Shown here piece by piece: positions 53,792 through 63,375 of a stretch of 64,000 bases of DNA; position 1 is the first letter of the stretch; every line of letters starts with the position of its first letter. A model generated the notes under the pieces. It was given only the letters and a program-made list of their open reading frames with translations, ran no database searches and was not told where the DNA came from. A program made the position numbers and the translations under genes. The stretch is from an uncultured Paracoccaceae bacterium (GTDB lineage: Bacteria; Pseudomonadota; Alphaproteobacteria; Rhodobacterales; Rhodobacteraceae), in the NCBI GenBank assembly GCA_947501025.1, contig CANMUM010000005.1:53162-117161 (forward strand). Reading direction: 5' to 3'.

Positions 53792-54208
53792 CTATCCAAA
53801 GATATGATTTTGAATAAAAACGGTAAGGATTGCGGCAATCATAAATGTAAAAACCGCAACAAAACTTCGCTTTGAAAAGCGGCCAAGCCCACAAACACCA
53901 TGGCCGCTTGTACAGCCTGAGCCCAAACGCGACCCGAAACCAACGAGCAAACCACCAATAACAATAATGGCAATATTCGACGTGATTTCAACGGAAGGCA
54001 ATGTTGTGAATAATCCGTATATCGCTGGGGCTAGCAACATCCCAATGACGAAAAAAATCCGTTCCTTCCAATCACCTGGTGTCGTTAAGCTTATCAGTGC
54101 GCCGACTATCCCACTCACGCCCATTATACGGCCATTAAAAAGCATATATGCACCTGCGGAACCACCAATGAGAATGCCACCAATTAGAGCGGGCAAAAAT
54201 TCTACCAT
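53792..54208 (-). CDS. YeeE/YedE-family membrane protein (first of pair)
   Basis: A 138-residue protein with four or five helices and the family Cys motif GSRLGSGCTSGHGVCGLGRFSKRS. I chose the ATG at 54208, which has GGAGAATAAA directly upstream; a TTG four codons earlier overlaps that ribosome site. Together with the next gene it should import reduced sulfur. No rhodanese, persulfide dioxygenase or ArsR-type regulator is adjacent. Confidence 0.9.
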   Translation of the reverse strand: MVEFLPALIGGILIGGSAGAYMLFNGRIMGVSGIVGALISLTTPGDWKERIFFVIGMLLAPAIYGLFTTLPSVEITSNIAIIVIGGLLVGFGSRLGSGCTSGHGVCGLGRFSKRSFVAVFTFMIAAILTVFIQNHIFG

Positions 54209-54238
54209 TTTATTCTCCAATGACTAAATTCAATACTG

Positions 54239-55630
54239 CTATTGAGATGAATTACCCCAGCGATCTTGAAGTCTCTCAACGGCTTGAGCATTTTCGCTCA
54301 GAACTGGCTCAACGATTTTTTCCACAGCAATGGGGTCGATGACCTTAACTCCAGTAGCTACATTGGATATTTTCATTTTTCCCATCGCAGCAAGCACATT
54401 ATAAGCCGCAACAATTTGATTAAATTTTGCAGTTAGTAAATTCGAACGTGCAGAAAGTAAATTTTGTTCTGCATCGAGTTTATCCAGAATTGTGCTCGCA
54501 CCAAGCTCGAATTCAATTGCGGCGCCTTCATTGGCCACAGATTGGGCTTTAACAACTTGTGTATATGCACTGGAGGTGCTCACTGCGTTTTGATATTGAG
54601 AAAATGCAATTTGCGCCTGTGTTGCTGCATCTAGGCGGGCTGCATTGGTTTGCTGCGCACGCTGCTCAAGCACAGCTCGAGCTTGGCGCTCAAGCGCTGG
54701 ATTCTCACCTCCTGTGTTGATGGGAATATCAAGTTGAAGCCCTACATTAACAGAATCTGATGGATCACTGCCATCTAAACTATCTTCATGACTGACAATG
54801 CCATATGCTGTAACGGTAGCACTTGAATTGCGTTGAGCGCGGCGGAAGTCATACATTGCGGCACGCTCAGCTTCCACAGCGGCTAACAACGAAGGCGCAT
54901 TTCGGATGGCTTCTGCCTCAACAGCTGATGCAGATACTGGAATCTTTGGAGCATTGACTTCACTCAAATTACCTGGCGCCCGCCCCGTCAGTGACTTATA
55001 ATCTTGCTGAGCAGAAATAAGTTCCGCCTCAGCCAGTGCAATTTGAGCAATCGCAGTTGCAGCTGTTGCTTTTGCAGCCGATACCTCTGCTAAGGTGGCC
55101 GCTCCCTCATCAAACGCAATATTCGAAGTCTGAACTTGCTTGTTTAAAACCTCGGCATTGTTTTTTTGAAGTGCAACATTTTGTTGCTTTTCAAGAACAC
55201 TTAAATAGGCTTGGACTGTAGCCAATAAAATTTGTTGCTCTGTTGCTGCAAGTTGCGCTTGTGCAGCACGAACTTGCGCTCCAGCTGAATCAACTGCGAG
55301 CGCTGTTTGGCCTCCATCCCAAAGTAATAATGTGGCCGTCAAATCTGCAGAAAGGCTATCTGTTGTCTCACGATCTCCAAGCAAATTTTCATAATTCACG
55401 GCATTATAGACAGCCTGAAAATCAATCTGGGGACGTTTTGCGGATTTAGCAATCTCAATCAGCTCAAGTGTAGAGCGCAATGATGCACGCGTTGCGTTGA
55501 TATCAGTATTATTTTCATATGCCCAACGCAATGCATCATTCAATGATTCCGCGTTCAAAGCTCCAACCGACATTGTAGACATCATGAGCGCGAACACACC
55601 CGATTTTATCTTCTTACTTATACCGAACAC
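54239..55630 (-). CDS. tolC: TolC-family outer-membrane efflux protein
   Basis: Outer-membrane channel for type I secretion and multidrug efflux. The 463-residue precursor has a signal peptide (cleavage near VGALNAES) and two outer-membrane-factor repeats of long helices (LNDALRWAYENNTDINATRASLRST, and the second around RDAPSLLAAVEAERAAMYDFRRA). The expected pcm neighbour lies upstream, 32 bp away. It could serve the RTX protein at 22034, as no other secretion gene is visible. Confidence 0.93.
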   Translation of the reverse strand: MFGISKKIKSGVFALMMSTMSVGALNAESLNDALRWAYENNTDINATRASLRSTLELIEIAKSAKRPQIDFQAVYNAVNYENLLGDRETTDSLSADLTATLLLWDGGQTALAVDSAGAQVRAAQAQLAATEQQILLATVQAYLSVLEKQQNVALQKNNAEVLNKQVQTSNIAFDEGAATLAEVSAAKATAATAIAQIALAEAELISAQQDYKSLTGRAPGNLSEVNAPKIPVSASAVEAEAIRNAPSLLAAVEAERAAMYDFRRAQRNSSATVTAYGIVSHEDSLDGSDPSDSVNVGLQLDIPINTGGENPALERQARAVLEQRAQQTNAARLDAATQAQIAFSQYQNAVSTSSAYTQVVKAQSVANEGAAIEFELGASTILDKLDAEQNLLSARSNLLTAKFNQIVAAYNVLAAMGKMKISNVATGVKVIDPIAVEKIVEPVLSENAQAVERLQDRWGNSSQ

Positions 55631-55662
55631 ATGAGACCCTTCTCATTTTAAACTAAAACGTT

Positions 55663-56316
55663 TTATATAAAATCAAACTCTTCTTTTTTTATAAACTTTG
55701 ACAAAATTGGCGCACTTGCATTGAAAAGAAGTTCACTTGCACTATGCCCATTGCTCATTTTCATAAGATATGCTGCAAACACATGGCCTTCTTCAACAAT
55801 CGCAACCAAACGTCCATTGGGCTTAAGCTGCTCCAAAATGGCCTTCGGCACGTCTTGAACGGCTCCATTAAAAATAACAATATCATATGGGCCTGATTTT
55901 GGCGCACCTGCTTGAAGCTTACCCTGCACCACAACAGCATTATCAACACCTTGAGACGTTAAGTTGTCTTCAGCCTTTTTTGCAAGTTTTTTATCACTTT
56001 CAACAGCAATGACCGTTTGACAAAGAGCGCCAATAATAGCCGCTTCATAACCAAGCCCTGCACCAATCAGCAAAACCTCATCCGTTTTTTTAGGGGCAAC
56101 AGCTTCAACGATGCGGGCAAGGCAGCGCGGCGTCATCATTTTGCGCTCAGCTGAAAGCGAAATTTCATGCTCGGCATAAACCAAAGAAACTTGATCAACG
56201 GGGACATAAATCTCACGTGGCACATTTAAAAAAGCACCTAAAAGCGCATAATTAGTGACATCTGCAGGGCGAATTTGGTTATCAACCATGCTGGTGCGGG
56301 ATTTTCGTTGACTCAT
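55663..56316 (-). CDS. pcm: protein-L-isoaspartate O-methyltransferase family protein
   Basis: A 217-residue SAM-dependent methyltransferase of the PCMT family (MVDNQIRPADVTNYALLGAFLNVPREIYVP, then the SAM loop VLLIGAGLGYEAAIIGALC). The family motif GTGSGYQ is altered to GAGLGYE, as in the tolC-linked rhizobial form, so true isoaspartyl repair activity is uncertain. The pcm-tolC pair is conserved in Hyphomicrobiales. Confidence 0.88.
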   Translation of the reverse strand: MSQRKSRTSMVDNQIRPADVTNYALLGAFLNVPREIYVPVDQVSLVYAEHEISLSAERKMMTPRCLARIVEAVAPKKTDEVLLIGAGLGYEAAIIGALCQTVIAVESDKKLAKKAEDNLTSQGVDNAVVVQGKLQAGAPKSGPYDIVIFNGAVQDVPKAILEQLKPNGRLVAIVEEGHVFAAYLMKMSNGHSASELLFNASAPILSKFIKKEEFDFI

Positions 56317-56460
56317 CGTTATCTTCCTTGAAAAATGGTGTAAACCTTACATGACCTATTTAAGCAATCCATAACTTAATTGCAATCGACAGAGCCTGTA
56401 TTTTTCTGAAATGCTCTTGCGCAACAAATCAAAATTGATTATTGCATGCAAACATTTTGA

Positions 56461-56534
56461 GGCGAGTTGGCGGAGTGGTTACGCAGCGGATTGCAAATTC
56501 GTCTACATCGGTTCGATTCCGATACTCGCCTCCA
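56461..56534 (+). tRNA. tRNA-Cys (GCA)
   Basis: A complete cloverleaf of 74 nt: acceptor stem GGCGAGT/ACTCGCC, D arm with GTGGTTA, anticodon loop TTGCAAA giving anticodon GCA with stem GCGGA/TTCGT, and T arm ATCGGTTCGATTCCGAT. The 3' CCA is encoded in the genome. It stands alone between pcm and the convergent glpD. Confidence 0.97.
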
Positions 56535-56583
56535 AATGTTATTTCAAATTAAAATATGATTGAAATGCTTAATATATGACCTA

Positions 56584-58131
56584 TCAGGATTGTTTAAGGT
56601 ATTTTGACAACTCATTGATTTCTTGATCATTCATGTGAAGTCCGCGCTTTGTACGCCGCCAAATGATATCTTCGGCTGTTTCTGCAAATTCATTCTTAAT
56701 AAGCCAATCAACTTCGCGACTGTAAAGACCTCCACCAAAATCCACGCCCAAATCTTGAACCGATTTTGCATCACCAAGAATGTCAAAGGCCTCTGTTCCA
56801 TAGCTGCGGATAAATCTATTTGCGTCAATGAACGGATATTGCGTAGCCAGTTTTTCTGTCAGATCGTCACGATCATCAAGTGCAAAATCACCCCCAGGGA
56901 GCGGCGCATCATGTGTCCATGCTTTTGCTGGAATCTTTATAACGCTAGCCAATTTGGCAAGTGCGTCTTCGGCTAGCTTTCTATGTGTTGTAATCTTTCC
57001 ACCAAATACATTGAGAAGTGGTGCGCCCTTCTCTGCCCGCAATGTCAGCACATATTCGCGCGTTGCCGCCGTCGCTGATTTCGCATTATCTTGATAAAGT
57101 GGCCTCACACCTGCATAGCGCCAAACGACATCATCGCGTGTGATGGGTTTTTGGAAATATTTTGAAGCAAAGCGGCGCAAGTAATCCGCCTCCTCATCGC
57201 TGCATATTGGCTTATCATCTGGATCATTTTCAGGGGCTTCTGTTGTGCCAATCAATGTAAATTCATCTTCATAGGGAATGGCAAAAATAATTCGACCATC
57301 ATCACCTTGTAAAAAATAAGCTTTATCATGATCATATAGCTTTTTCGTCACGATATGACTGCCGCGCACGAGACGAATGCTCTCTGAGTTTGGAATGCCC
57401 ATCGTGTCATGGATCAGTTCCTCAACCCAAGGGCCACCCGCATTCACAATCGTACGAGCTTGATGGACTGCCTCACGACCAGAATGCTCATCACGTGTAG
57501 TCACCAGCCACATATCCATTTGCCGCACCGCTGAAATTACCTTTGTGCGCGTGAAAATCTTTGCACTGCGGCTTTGTGCATCGCGGGCATTCAGAACAAC
57601 AAGTCTTGAATCATCGACCCAACCATCGGAATATTCAAATGCAACGTCAAATTTAGGCAAAAGCGCCTCGCCCTCAATCGAATTTTTGAGCTTATATTTT
57701 GTTGTTGCAGGCAAAATTTTTCGACCACCCATATGATCATATAAAAATAACGCAGCTCTCAACACCCATGATGGGCGGCGGCCGCACGTCCATGGCATTG
57801 TATATTTGATAAATTTCGCGCTTGGTGTTGTGCTTGGATGCACCATTGCTGGATCAAATGGAATAACAAAGCGCATTGGCCAAGAAATATGGGGCATATT
57901 TTTAAGAAGAACTTCGCGCTCCTTGAGTGCCTTTTTCACAAGTGAAAATTCAAAATAATCAAGATAGCGCAAACCACCGTGAAATAGTTTTGTCGATGCC
58001 GAACTCGTCGCCGATGCCAGATCATTCATTTCAGCAAGCGTTACGTTTAAGCCTCGCCCAGCTGCATCGCGGGCAATCGCAGTGCCATTAATACCGCCGC
58101 CAATTATGAAAATATCGTTGATCTCGCCCAT
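56584..58131 (-). CDS. glpD: aerobic glycerol-3-phosphate dehydrogenase
   Basis: FAD-dependent membrane-associated enzyme that oxidises glycerol 3-phosphate to dihydroxyacetone phosphate. The 515-residue product has the FAD-binding IIGGGINGTAIARDAAGRG near the start, ATSSASTKLFHGGLRYLDYFEF, the RLVRGSHIV segment and the C-terminal DUF-type domain (HDAPLPGGDF...WRRTKRGLHM). Normal length. No other glp gene is adjacent. Confidence 0.96.
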   Translation of the reverse strand: MGEINDIFIIGGGINGTAIARDAAGRGLNVTLAEMNDLASATSSASTKLFHGGLRYLDYFEFSLVKKALKEREVLLKNMPHISWPMRFVIPFDPAMVHPSTTPSAKFIKYTMPWTCGRRPSWVLRAALFLYDHMGGRKILPATTKYKLKNSIEGEALLPKFDVAFEYSDGWVDDSRLVVLNARDAQSRSAKIFTRTKVISAVRQMDMWLVTTRDEHSGREAVHQARTIVNAGGPWVEELIHDTMGIPNSESIRLVRGSHIVTKKLYDHDKAYFLQGDDGRIIFAIPYEDEFTLIGTTEAPENDPDDKPICSDEEADYLRRFASKYFQKPITRDDVVWRYAGVRPLYQDNAKSATAATREYVLTLRAEKGAPLLNVFGGKITTHRKLAEDALAKLASVIKIPAKAWTHDAPLPGGDFALDDRDDLTEKLATQYPFIDANRFIRSYGTEAFDILGDAKSVQDLGVDFGGGLYSREVDWLIKNEFAETAEDIIWRRTKRGLHMNDQEINELSKYLKQS

Positions 58132-58209
58132 AAGTCTCTTTCTGAAAATTCATAACATATGTCGCCAACAGGCCAAGAATTGTCAAGTGGAACCTAGCAA
58201 TCAGCCTTC

Positions 58210-58731
58210 CTATGCGTATCCAAACCACAGCAGTTTCAGCATTTGAAACTTAGTTAATGGTTTGAGCATGACAATGATTGGCCGCGCGGGTTTCGGCCAT
58301 TTTTGGGGCTTATGTGTTTGATCGCCAACGCTGTGTATGACGGCATTCATAGCAAGCTCATTGGCGCCCAAATGCTGGCTCAGCGCCCTTATAAGTATCG
58401 GCAAGCTTTCGCGGCTTTCTTGAAATGCGGCAACCATTTGACACGCTACATCTAAGGGCGACCTGCTGTCCATAATGGCTTGCAAAACGGGATGATCATC
58501 AGCACGTTTGGGCAAGCGTTCAAGTGCTTCCGACCACCAAGCAAGTTTGATAGCATTGACCATATCTTCACTAGACGCATGTGATGCAGCCCACAACTCC
58601 ACATCAAGCGATATAAGCGCCAGCAAAACAGGTCGCTTATCAAGCGGCGCCATCATCACACCCTTGAAAAAATGTGGCGCACGCGTTGCAACAATTTCGG
58701 CAGCTTGGTCTATACTGTTATTGTCGATCAT
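58210..58731 (-). CDS. squalene/phytoene synthase-like protein
   Basis: A 173-residue protein of the isoprenoid synthase superfamily. It shows the family order RPVLLALISLDVELWAASH..., LAWWSEALERLPKRADDHPVLQ and ...FQESRESLPIL, similar to NDUFAF6-like and HpnC-like proteins, but the catalytic DxxxD motifs are not intact, so a non-catalytic role (as in complex I assembly) is possible. It is shorter than synthases (about 280 residues) and lacks the second half. The start ATG overlaps the cimA stop (ATGA), confirming the 58731 start. Confidence 0.7.
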   Translation of the reverse strand: MIDNNSIDQAAEIVATRAPHFFKGVMMAPLDKRPVLLALISLDVELWAASHASSEDMVNAIKLAWWSEALERLPKRADDHPVLQAIMDSRSPLDVACQMVAAFQESRESLPILIRALSQHLGANELAMNAVIHSVGDQTHKPQKWPKPARPIIVMLKPLTKFQMLKLLWFGYA

Positions 58732-60347
58732 ACGGGGGCAATGCCTGATTGAACAAGCTTCCAATTCACGGCATCAAGAAGCGCTTCAAAACTCGCATCC
58801 ACGATATTGGATGACACACCAACCGTGGACCAATAATTGCCATCTTCATCACGGCTGTCAATTAACACACGGGTCACAGCATCGGTTCCTTTGCCATAAA
58901 TGCGCACTTTAAAATCAATAAGTTCAATGCCATCTGTGATGTCTTGATAAGCACCAAGATCCTTGCTCATGGCGCGCCATAAAGCGTTGACTGGCCCCAT
59001 ATCACGACCCTTCTCATCACGGCTCTCAGAGACCGCTAAATGCTTTTGCGCGCCAATTTTTACAACCACAACTGCTTCGGACACAGACACCATATCACCA
59101 TGCTTGTTTTTACGGCGCTCAACGGTTACGCGGTAACGTTTCACCTCAAAAAAGCTCGGCATAATGCCAAGTACACCGCGGGCAATCAATTCAAAACTCG
59201 CAGAAGCGCTATCATAAGCATAGCCATTATCTTCGCGAGCTTTGACTTCTTGAAGAATTTGCGAAAGACGCGCATCGCCCTTTTCTATATCAATACCCGC
59301 ATCCGATAAGCGCTTGATAAGATTGGATTGTCCAGCCTGATTGGACATCGGAATAATGCGTTGATTGCCGATGATTTCAGGGTTCACATGCTCATATGTG
59401 GTCGGGTTTTTGGCAATTGCGCTTGCGTGCAGCCCAGATTTATGGACAAAAGCAGATGCACCCACATAGGCCGCATTTGCACTTGGCACACGGTTGATAA
59501 TATCTTCGAGCAAACGCGATGTTTGGGTCAATTTGGCAAGGGCTGCATCTTCAACACCCAGTTCAAATTGCGCATTGTAAGGCGGTTTCAACTTCAAAGT
59601 CGCGATCAATGATGTGAGATTGGCATTGCCACAGCGCTCACCAAGACCGTTAATCGTGCCCTGAATTTGACGCACCCCCGCACTCACAGCAGCCAAGGAC
59701 ACAGCAACCGCCATCTCGGTGTCATTATGTGCATGAATGCCCAAATGATCGCCGGGAATCCCTGAATCAATGATTGATTTTACAATATTTTCAACATTAT
59801 TCGGCAATGTGCCACCATTGGTATCACAAAGCACAACCCATCTGGCGCCTGCATCATAGGCGGTTTTGACGCAAAGCGTGGCATATTCAGGATTGAGTTT
59901 ATAACCATCAAAAAAATGCTCGGCGTCAAAAATCGCCTCGCGCCCCAAAGCCACAATCCGTTTCATCGATGCGCTGATATTTTCAATGTTTTCTTCAAGC
60001 GTGATGCCAAGCGCATCTGTCACATGAAATGCACTGGTTTTACCAACAAGACAAACCGTGCCAGTCTCTGCATTCAAAACACCCGAAAGCACCTCGTCGT
60101 TTTCAGCCGAGCGTCCTGCGCGCTTGGTCATACCAAAGGCCGTCATTTTAGCGCGGGTTTTGGGCGGATTTGCAAAAAAATCGCTATCGGTCGGATTTGC
60201 CCCCGGCCAGCCAGCCTCAATATAATCGACACAAAGCTCATCAAGCATTTCTGTGATGCGCCGCTTATCATCAAGCGAGAAATCTACGCCTTGGGTCTGC
60301 TGCCCATCACGAAGGGTGGTATCGTAAATGTAAAGTTTTTCAGTCAT
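58728..60347 (-). CDS. cimA: (R)-citramalate synthase
   Basis: Condenses pyruvate and acetyl-CoA to citramalate, feeding isoleucine synthesis. The 539-residue product has the TTLRDGQQTQGVDF active-site start, VLCDTNGGTLP, HAHNDTEMAVAVSLAAVSAG and a C-terminal regulatory domain. The citramalate rather than isopropylmalate form is judged from length and TTLRDGQQTQG. It overlaps the squalene-synthase-like gene downstream. Confidence 0.93.
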   Translation of the reverse strand: MTEKLYIYDTTLRDGQQTQGVDFSLDDKRRITEMLDELCVDYIEAGWPGANPTDSDFFANPPKTRAKMTAFGMTKRAGRSAENDEVLSGVLNAETGTVCLVGKTSAFHVTDALGITLEENIENISASMKRIVALGREAIFDAEHFFDGYKLNPEYATLCVKTAYDAGARWVVLCDTNGGTLPNNVENIVKSIIDSGIPGDHLGIHAHNDTEMAVAVSLAAVSAGVRQIQGTINGLGERCGNANLTSLIATLKLKPPYNAQFELGVEDAALAKLTQTSRLLEDIINRVPSANAAYVGASAFVHKSGLHASAIAKNPTTYEHVNPEIIGNQRIIPMSNQAGQSNLIKRLSDAGIDIEKGDARLSQILQEVKAREDNGYAYDSASASFELIARGVLGIMPSFFEVKRYRVTVERRKNKHGDMVSVSEAVVVVKIGAQKHLAVSESRDEKGRDMGPVNALWRAMSKDLGAYQDITDGIELIDFKVRIYGKGTDAVTRVLIDSRDEDGNYWSTVGVSSNIVDASFEALLDAVNWKLVQSGIAPV

Positions 60348-60933
60348 TTTTTAAATCTTTTGACTTTGGTATGGTGCTAGAATTAACTTTGTCAATATCT
60401 TTATCCATCCCGAAAACTGGAAACATTCGATCTCCGCGAGCTATATCTCCCATTAACTTTTGGAAATCCAATACATCTTGTTGATTGTCCACATGTAGAG
60501 CAGGAAAATATCCACCTCTCAGAATAGATAGTTCACCAAAATTGTTATATCCTAAACACCTTGCCATTTTTGATAGTAAGTCAACAAGCAGATCATCATG
60601 TTTATTACTTCTATTTTGTAAATCCTGATCCGAAGGGTTGGGTACATTCCACCACTTGCCATCCCCGAAAAACGATATCAAGTTGTTGTAAGAATTTAAG
60701 ACATTTTTCTGACTAGAAAATTCAATTTCAACTAAATTAAGAGCTTGAACATGTTCATTGCTCAACCTCGAACGACGAGTTGCCATAAGTGATCTAAATA
60801 CGTGCAATTGACGATCTTTATCCGATCTTTTTTTCGCACGGAGTTCCGTCAAATATACCGCGATAATAGGCCCAAACAATATTGCTAAAGTTGTTAAAAT
60901 GAAATTACCCTTTTCGCTAAAAATCCAATCCAT
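60340..60933 (-). CDS. DUF6680-like membrane-anchored protein
   Basis: A 197-residue protein with one N-terminal helix (FILTTLAILFGPIIAVYL) followed by a charged, helical domain (LHVFRSLMATRRSRLSNEHVQALNLVEIEF). It resembles the DUF6680 group, which has no known function. Base composition is more AT-rich and codon use differs from neighbouring cimA and cysS, a sign of transfer. Its 3' end overlaps cimA by 8 bp. A second ATG one codon earlier (60936) is an equal choice. Confidence 0.7.
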   Translation of the reverse strand: MDWIFSEKGNFILTTLAILFGPIIAVYLTELRAKKRSDKDRQLHVFRSLMATRRSRLSNEHVQALNLVEIEFSSQKNVLNSYNNLISFFGDGKWWNVPNPSDQDLQNRSNKHDDLLVDLLSKMARCLGYNNFGELSILRGGYFPALHVDNQQDVLDFQKLMGDIARGDRMFPVFGMDKDIDKVNSSTIPKSKDLKND

Positions 60934-60936
60934 CAA

Positions 60937-61044
60937 ATATTTCCTTCCAAATTTATAACATCAAAGCTCGAACTGAGGGCGGAATGCTCATCGCGCACAT
61001 GGAGGCGGTTCGGGCGCGGCTCACAGCTTTGCTGTTTACATTGT
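60937..61044. other. GC-rich spacer between cysS and the DUF6680-like gene
   Basis: 108 bp. The part near 60966-61030 is markedly richer in GC than everything around it. The minus strand could encode about 31 residues starting in an ATGA overlap with the cysS stop, ending TAA near 60957; no ribosome site or family supports it. A small hairpin ACAGC-TTT-GCTGT lies at about 61024-61036. It may be a relic of a gene lost when the DUF6680-like gene arrived. Confidence 0.4.
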
Positions 61045-62397
61045 TCATACCAAACCCTCCAATTTGGAAGCATCAAAACCAGAACCCGCAGATAGATCAA
61101 CACCATCTTTTGACATGCGCACTTCAACACCAGCACTGAGCAAGGCCGTTTTCATATTATCAACTCTCGAAAAATCCTTATTTGCCATGGCTTCATCACG
61201 CAGGCTCAACAAATGATCAGCATATATAGATAGATCAACAGCATTGACCCAGTCGCCCATATGATCGTCCAAAAGCCCCAGCAATTGTGCGGAAGCTTTC
61301 AGCCCAGCGGCATCACCAGATTTCGCCAAGCCATGCAAAGCGGCAATCGCACCAGCCGTATTGAGATCATTTGAAAGCGCCTCCACAACTTCCAAAGATG
61401 GGTGAGCAGCAACGACACCATCTGTCATGGATCGCCATTTGCGCAAAGTCTTTTCAGCCTCTTTGCGCTTTTTTTCAGTCCAATCCATCGGGCTTGCATA
61501 ATGCGTACTCAAGAGCACAAATCGGATAACCTCCCCCGAAATGCCTTGATCAAGGAGATCGCGCACAGTGAAGAAATTCCCGAGTGACTTCGACATCTTT
61601 TTGCCTTCCACTTGAAGCATCTCGTTATGAACCCAATAATTCGCCATAACGTCTTGCCCCGTGCACGCGCAGCTTTGGGCGATCTCATTCTCATGATGAG
61701 GAAATTGCAAATCGATGCCACCAGCATGAATATCAAACACATCGCCAAAAAGTTTACGCGACATGGCCGAGCACTCAATATGCCAGCCTGGGCGACCTAC
61801 ACCCCAAGGGCTTTCCCAACCTGGGCCATCACCTGCGGGCTTCCAAAGCACAAAATCCATCGGATCACGTTTATAAGGCGCAACTTCCACACGCGCCCCT
61901 GCGATCATATCATCAAGCGTGCGGCGCGATAATGCGCCATAGGCCTCATATGAACGCACATCAAACAGCACATGGCCTTCAGCTGGATAAGCATGGCCTT
62001 TTGCGATCAACTCTTGAATCATCTCGATCATTTCAGGGATGTAAGCTGTTGCAAATGGCTCGTGATCTGGCCGCTTCACGCCAAGCGCATCCATATCATC
62101 ATGATACCAGCCAGTTGTTTCTTGCGTGATGTCGCTAATTTCGCGCCCTGTTTCCGCAGCCTTTTGGTTAATCTTATCTTCGACATCCGTGATATTGCGC
62201 GCATAAGCGACATGCTCATCTCCATAAACATGCCGCAAAAGCCTAACGAGCACATCAAAGACAACCGAAGGGCGACCATTCCCCACATGCGCACGGTCAT
62301 ATACTGTCGGCCCACAAGCATAAATACGCACGTTATTTTTATCGATTGGCGTAAATTCTTCTAGTTTGCGGGTAAGATTGTTATGAAGTTTGATCAT
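61045..62397 (-). CDS. cysS: cysteinyl-tRNA synthetase
   Basis: Charges tRNA-Cys, whose only tRNA gene in this window is at 56461. The 450-residue product has the zinc-ligand Cys in [18 protein letters not shown], the HIGH-like HVGN in the same segment, [17 protein letters not shown] and the KMSKS loop in [18 protein letters not shown] chose the ATG at 62397, where the family starts ([15 protein letters not shown]); a TTG 36 bp upstream is less likely. Confidence 0.97.
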   Translation of the reverse strand: MIKLHNNLTRKLEEFTPIDKNNVRIYACGPTVYDRAHVGNGRPSVVFDVLVRLLRHVYGDEHVAYARNITDVEDKINQKAAETGREISDITQETTGWYHDDMDALGVKRPDHEPFATAYIPEMIEMIQELIAKGHAYPAEGHVLFDVRSYEAYGALSRRTLDDMIAGARVEVAPYKRDPMDFVLWKPAGDGPGWESPWGVGRPGWHIECSAMSRKLFGDVFDIHAGGIDLQFPHHENEIAQSCACTGQDVMANYWVHNEMLQVEGKKMSKSLGNFFTVRDLLDQGISGEVIRFVLLSTHYASPMDWTEKKRKEAEKTLRKWRSMTDGVVAAHPSLEVVEALSNDLNTAGAIAALHGLAKSGDAAGLKASAQLLGLLDDHMGDWVNAVDLSIYADHLLSLRDEAMANKDFSRVDNMKTALLSAGVEVRMSKDGVDLSAGSGFDASKLEGLV

Positions 62398-62488
62398 TCT
62401 CGTTTGCGCTTCCACTCTTTGTAAATTTGACAATGGGCTATCAAAATGTCATCGCTTTGAAAAGTGATATTACAGTATTTGAGGATTT

Positions 62489-63274
62489 ATGCTGACGAAG
62501 TTGGTCAAAATGTTGATAATTATTGCCATTGCTGCCTATGCATTTGTTTTGGCAGTGTTTTGGTTCGCTCAATCTGCAATGATTTACCCCAATCAAGGTA
62601 CGCATCTTTCCCAATGCGATCTACCAAAAGGCACCGAAATTTTTAATGAGCACATTGATGGTTTCGAACTCAACGGTATATTCACCAAAACAGACAATCA
62701 TAAAATTCTTATCTTTTTTCACGGCAATAATGAAAGTGCATGTTCTTGGCGCTTTGCTGGGATCAATCATATTGCTGCTCATGGATATGATACGCTCATC
62801 ATGGAATATCCAGGCTATGCAGGTTTGGATGGGAAACCGAGCATAGAGCGTAATAAAATGATGACCGATGCATTGGCAAAATGGCTAGAGCAAAATGACT
62901 ATGATAAAACGGTTGTTTTGGGGTATTCTTTGGGTTCAGGCATAGCCTCAATGCTCACGAAAGAAATTGATCCTGATGCGCTTCTATTATTCGCACCCTA
63001 TGACCGTATGGCAAATGTTGTGCGCGATATCGCTCCATTTATCCCAAGTTTTATTGTGCAAGAAAATTATAAAAACGATAAAGAACTTTCAAATCATAAA
63101 GGCCCTATCACGATTGTTCATGGCTCTAATGACAATGTCATCTCTCCAGCCAGATCAGAATCTCTCGCCAAAAGTCTTATCGATGTGGATAGCATTACAT
63201 TGGCGGATCGGGGTCATCATGGATTGTTTGAAACGAAATTCTTTGACGAATTACTTAGACAAAAATTGCCATAG
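62489..63274 (+). CDS. membrane-anchored alpha/beta hydrolase
   Basis: A 261-residue protein with an N-terminal membrane helix (MLIIIAIAAYAFVLAVFWFA) and a periplasmic or membrane-side hydrolase domain. The elbow is LGYSLGSGIASML; HGSNDNVISP holds the acid and ADRGHHGLFE the His. Similar to BEM46/ABHD13-type hydrolases. Substrate unknown. The start lies 91 bp from divergent cysS. Confidence 0.88.
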   Translation: MLTKLVKMLIIIAIAAYAFVLAVFWFAQSAMIYPNQGTHLSQCDLPKGTEIFNEHIDGFELNGIFTKTDNHKILIFFHGNNESACSWRFAGINHIAAHGYDTLIMEYPGYAGLDGKPSIERNKMMTDALAKWLEQNDYDKTVVLGYSLGSGIASMLTKEIDPDALLLFAPYDRMANVVRDIAPFIPSFIVQENYKNDKELSNHKGPITIVHGSNDNVISPARSESLAKSLIDVDSITLADRGHHGLFETKFFDELLRQKLP

Positions 63275-63375
63275 CTCATATATTGAGGGCCATTATCTAT
63301 ATGCCAGATAAGCTTGCATTTCATAGCGATAATCCCTATTTTATAGATACGCACAGAAATAAATGGGAGACATAT

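Noticed and set aside
60933..61136. 67-residue minus-strand frame bridging cysS and the spacer
   Set aside because: Starts within cysS in another frame and has no ribosome site; the coding status of the spacer remains open but this frame is not convincing.
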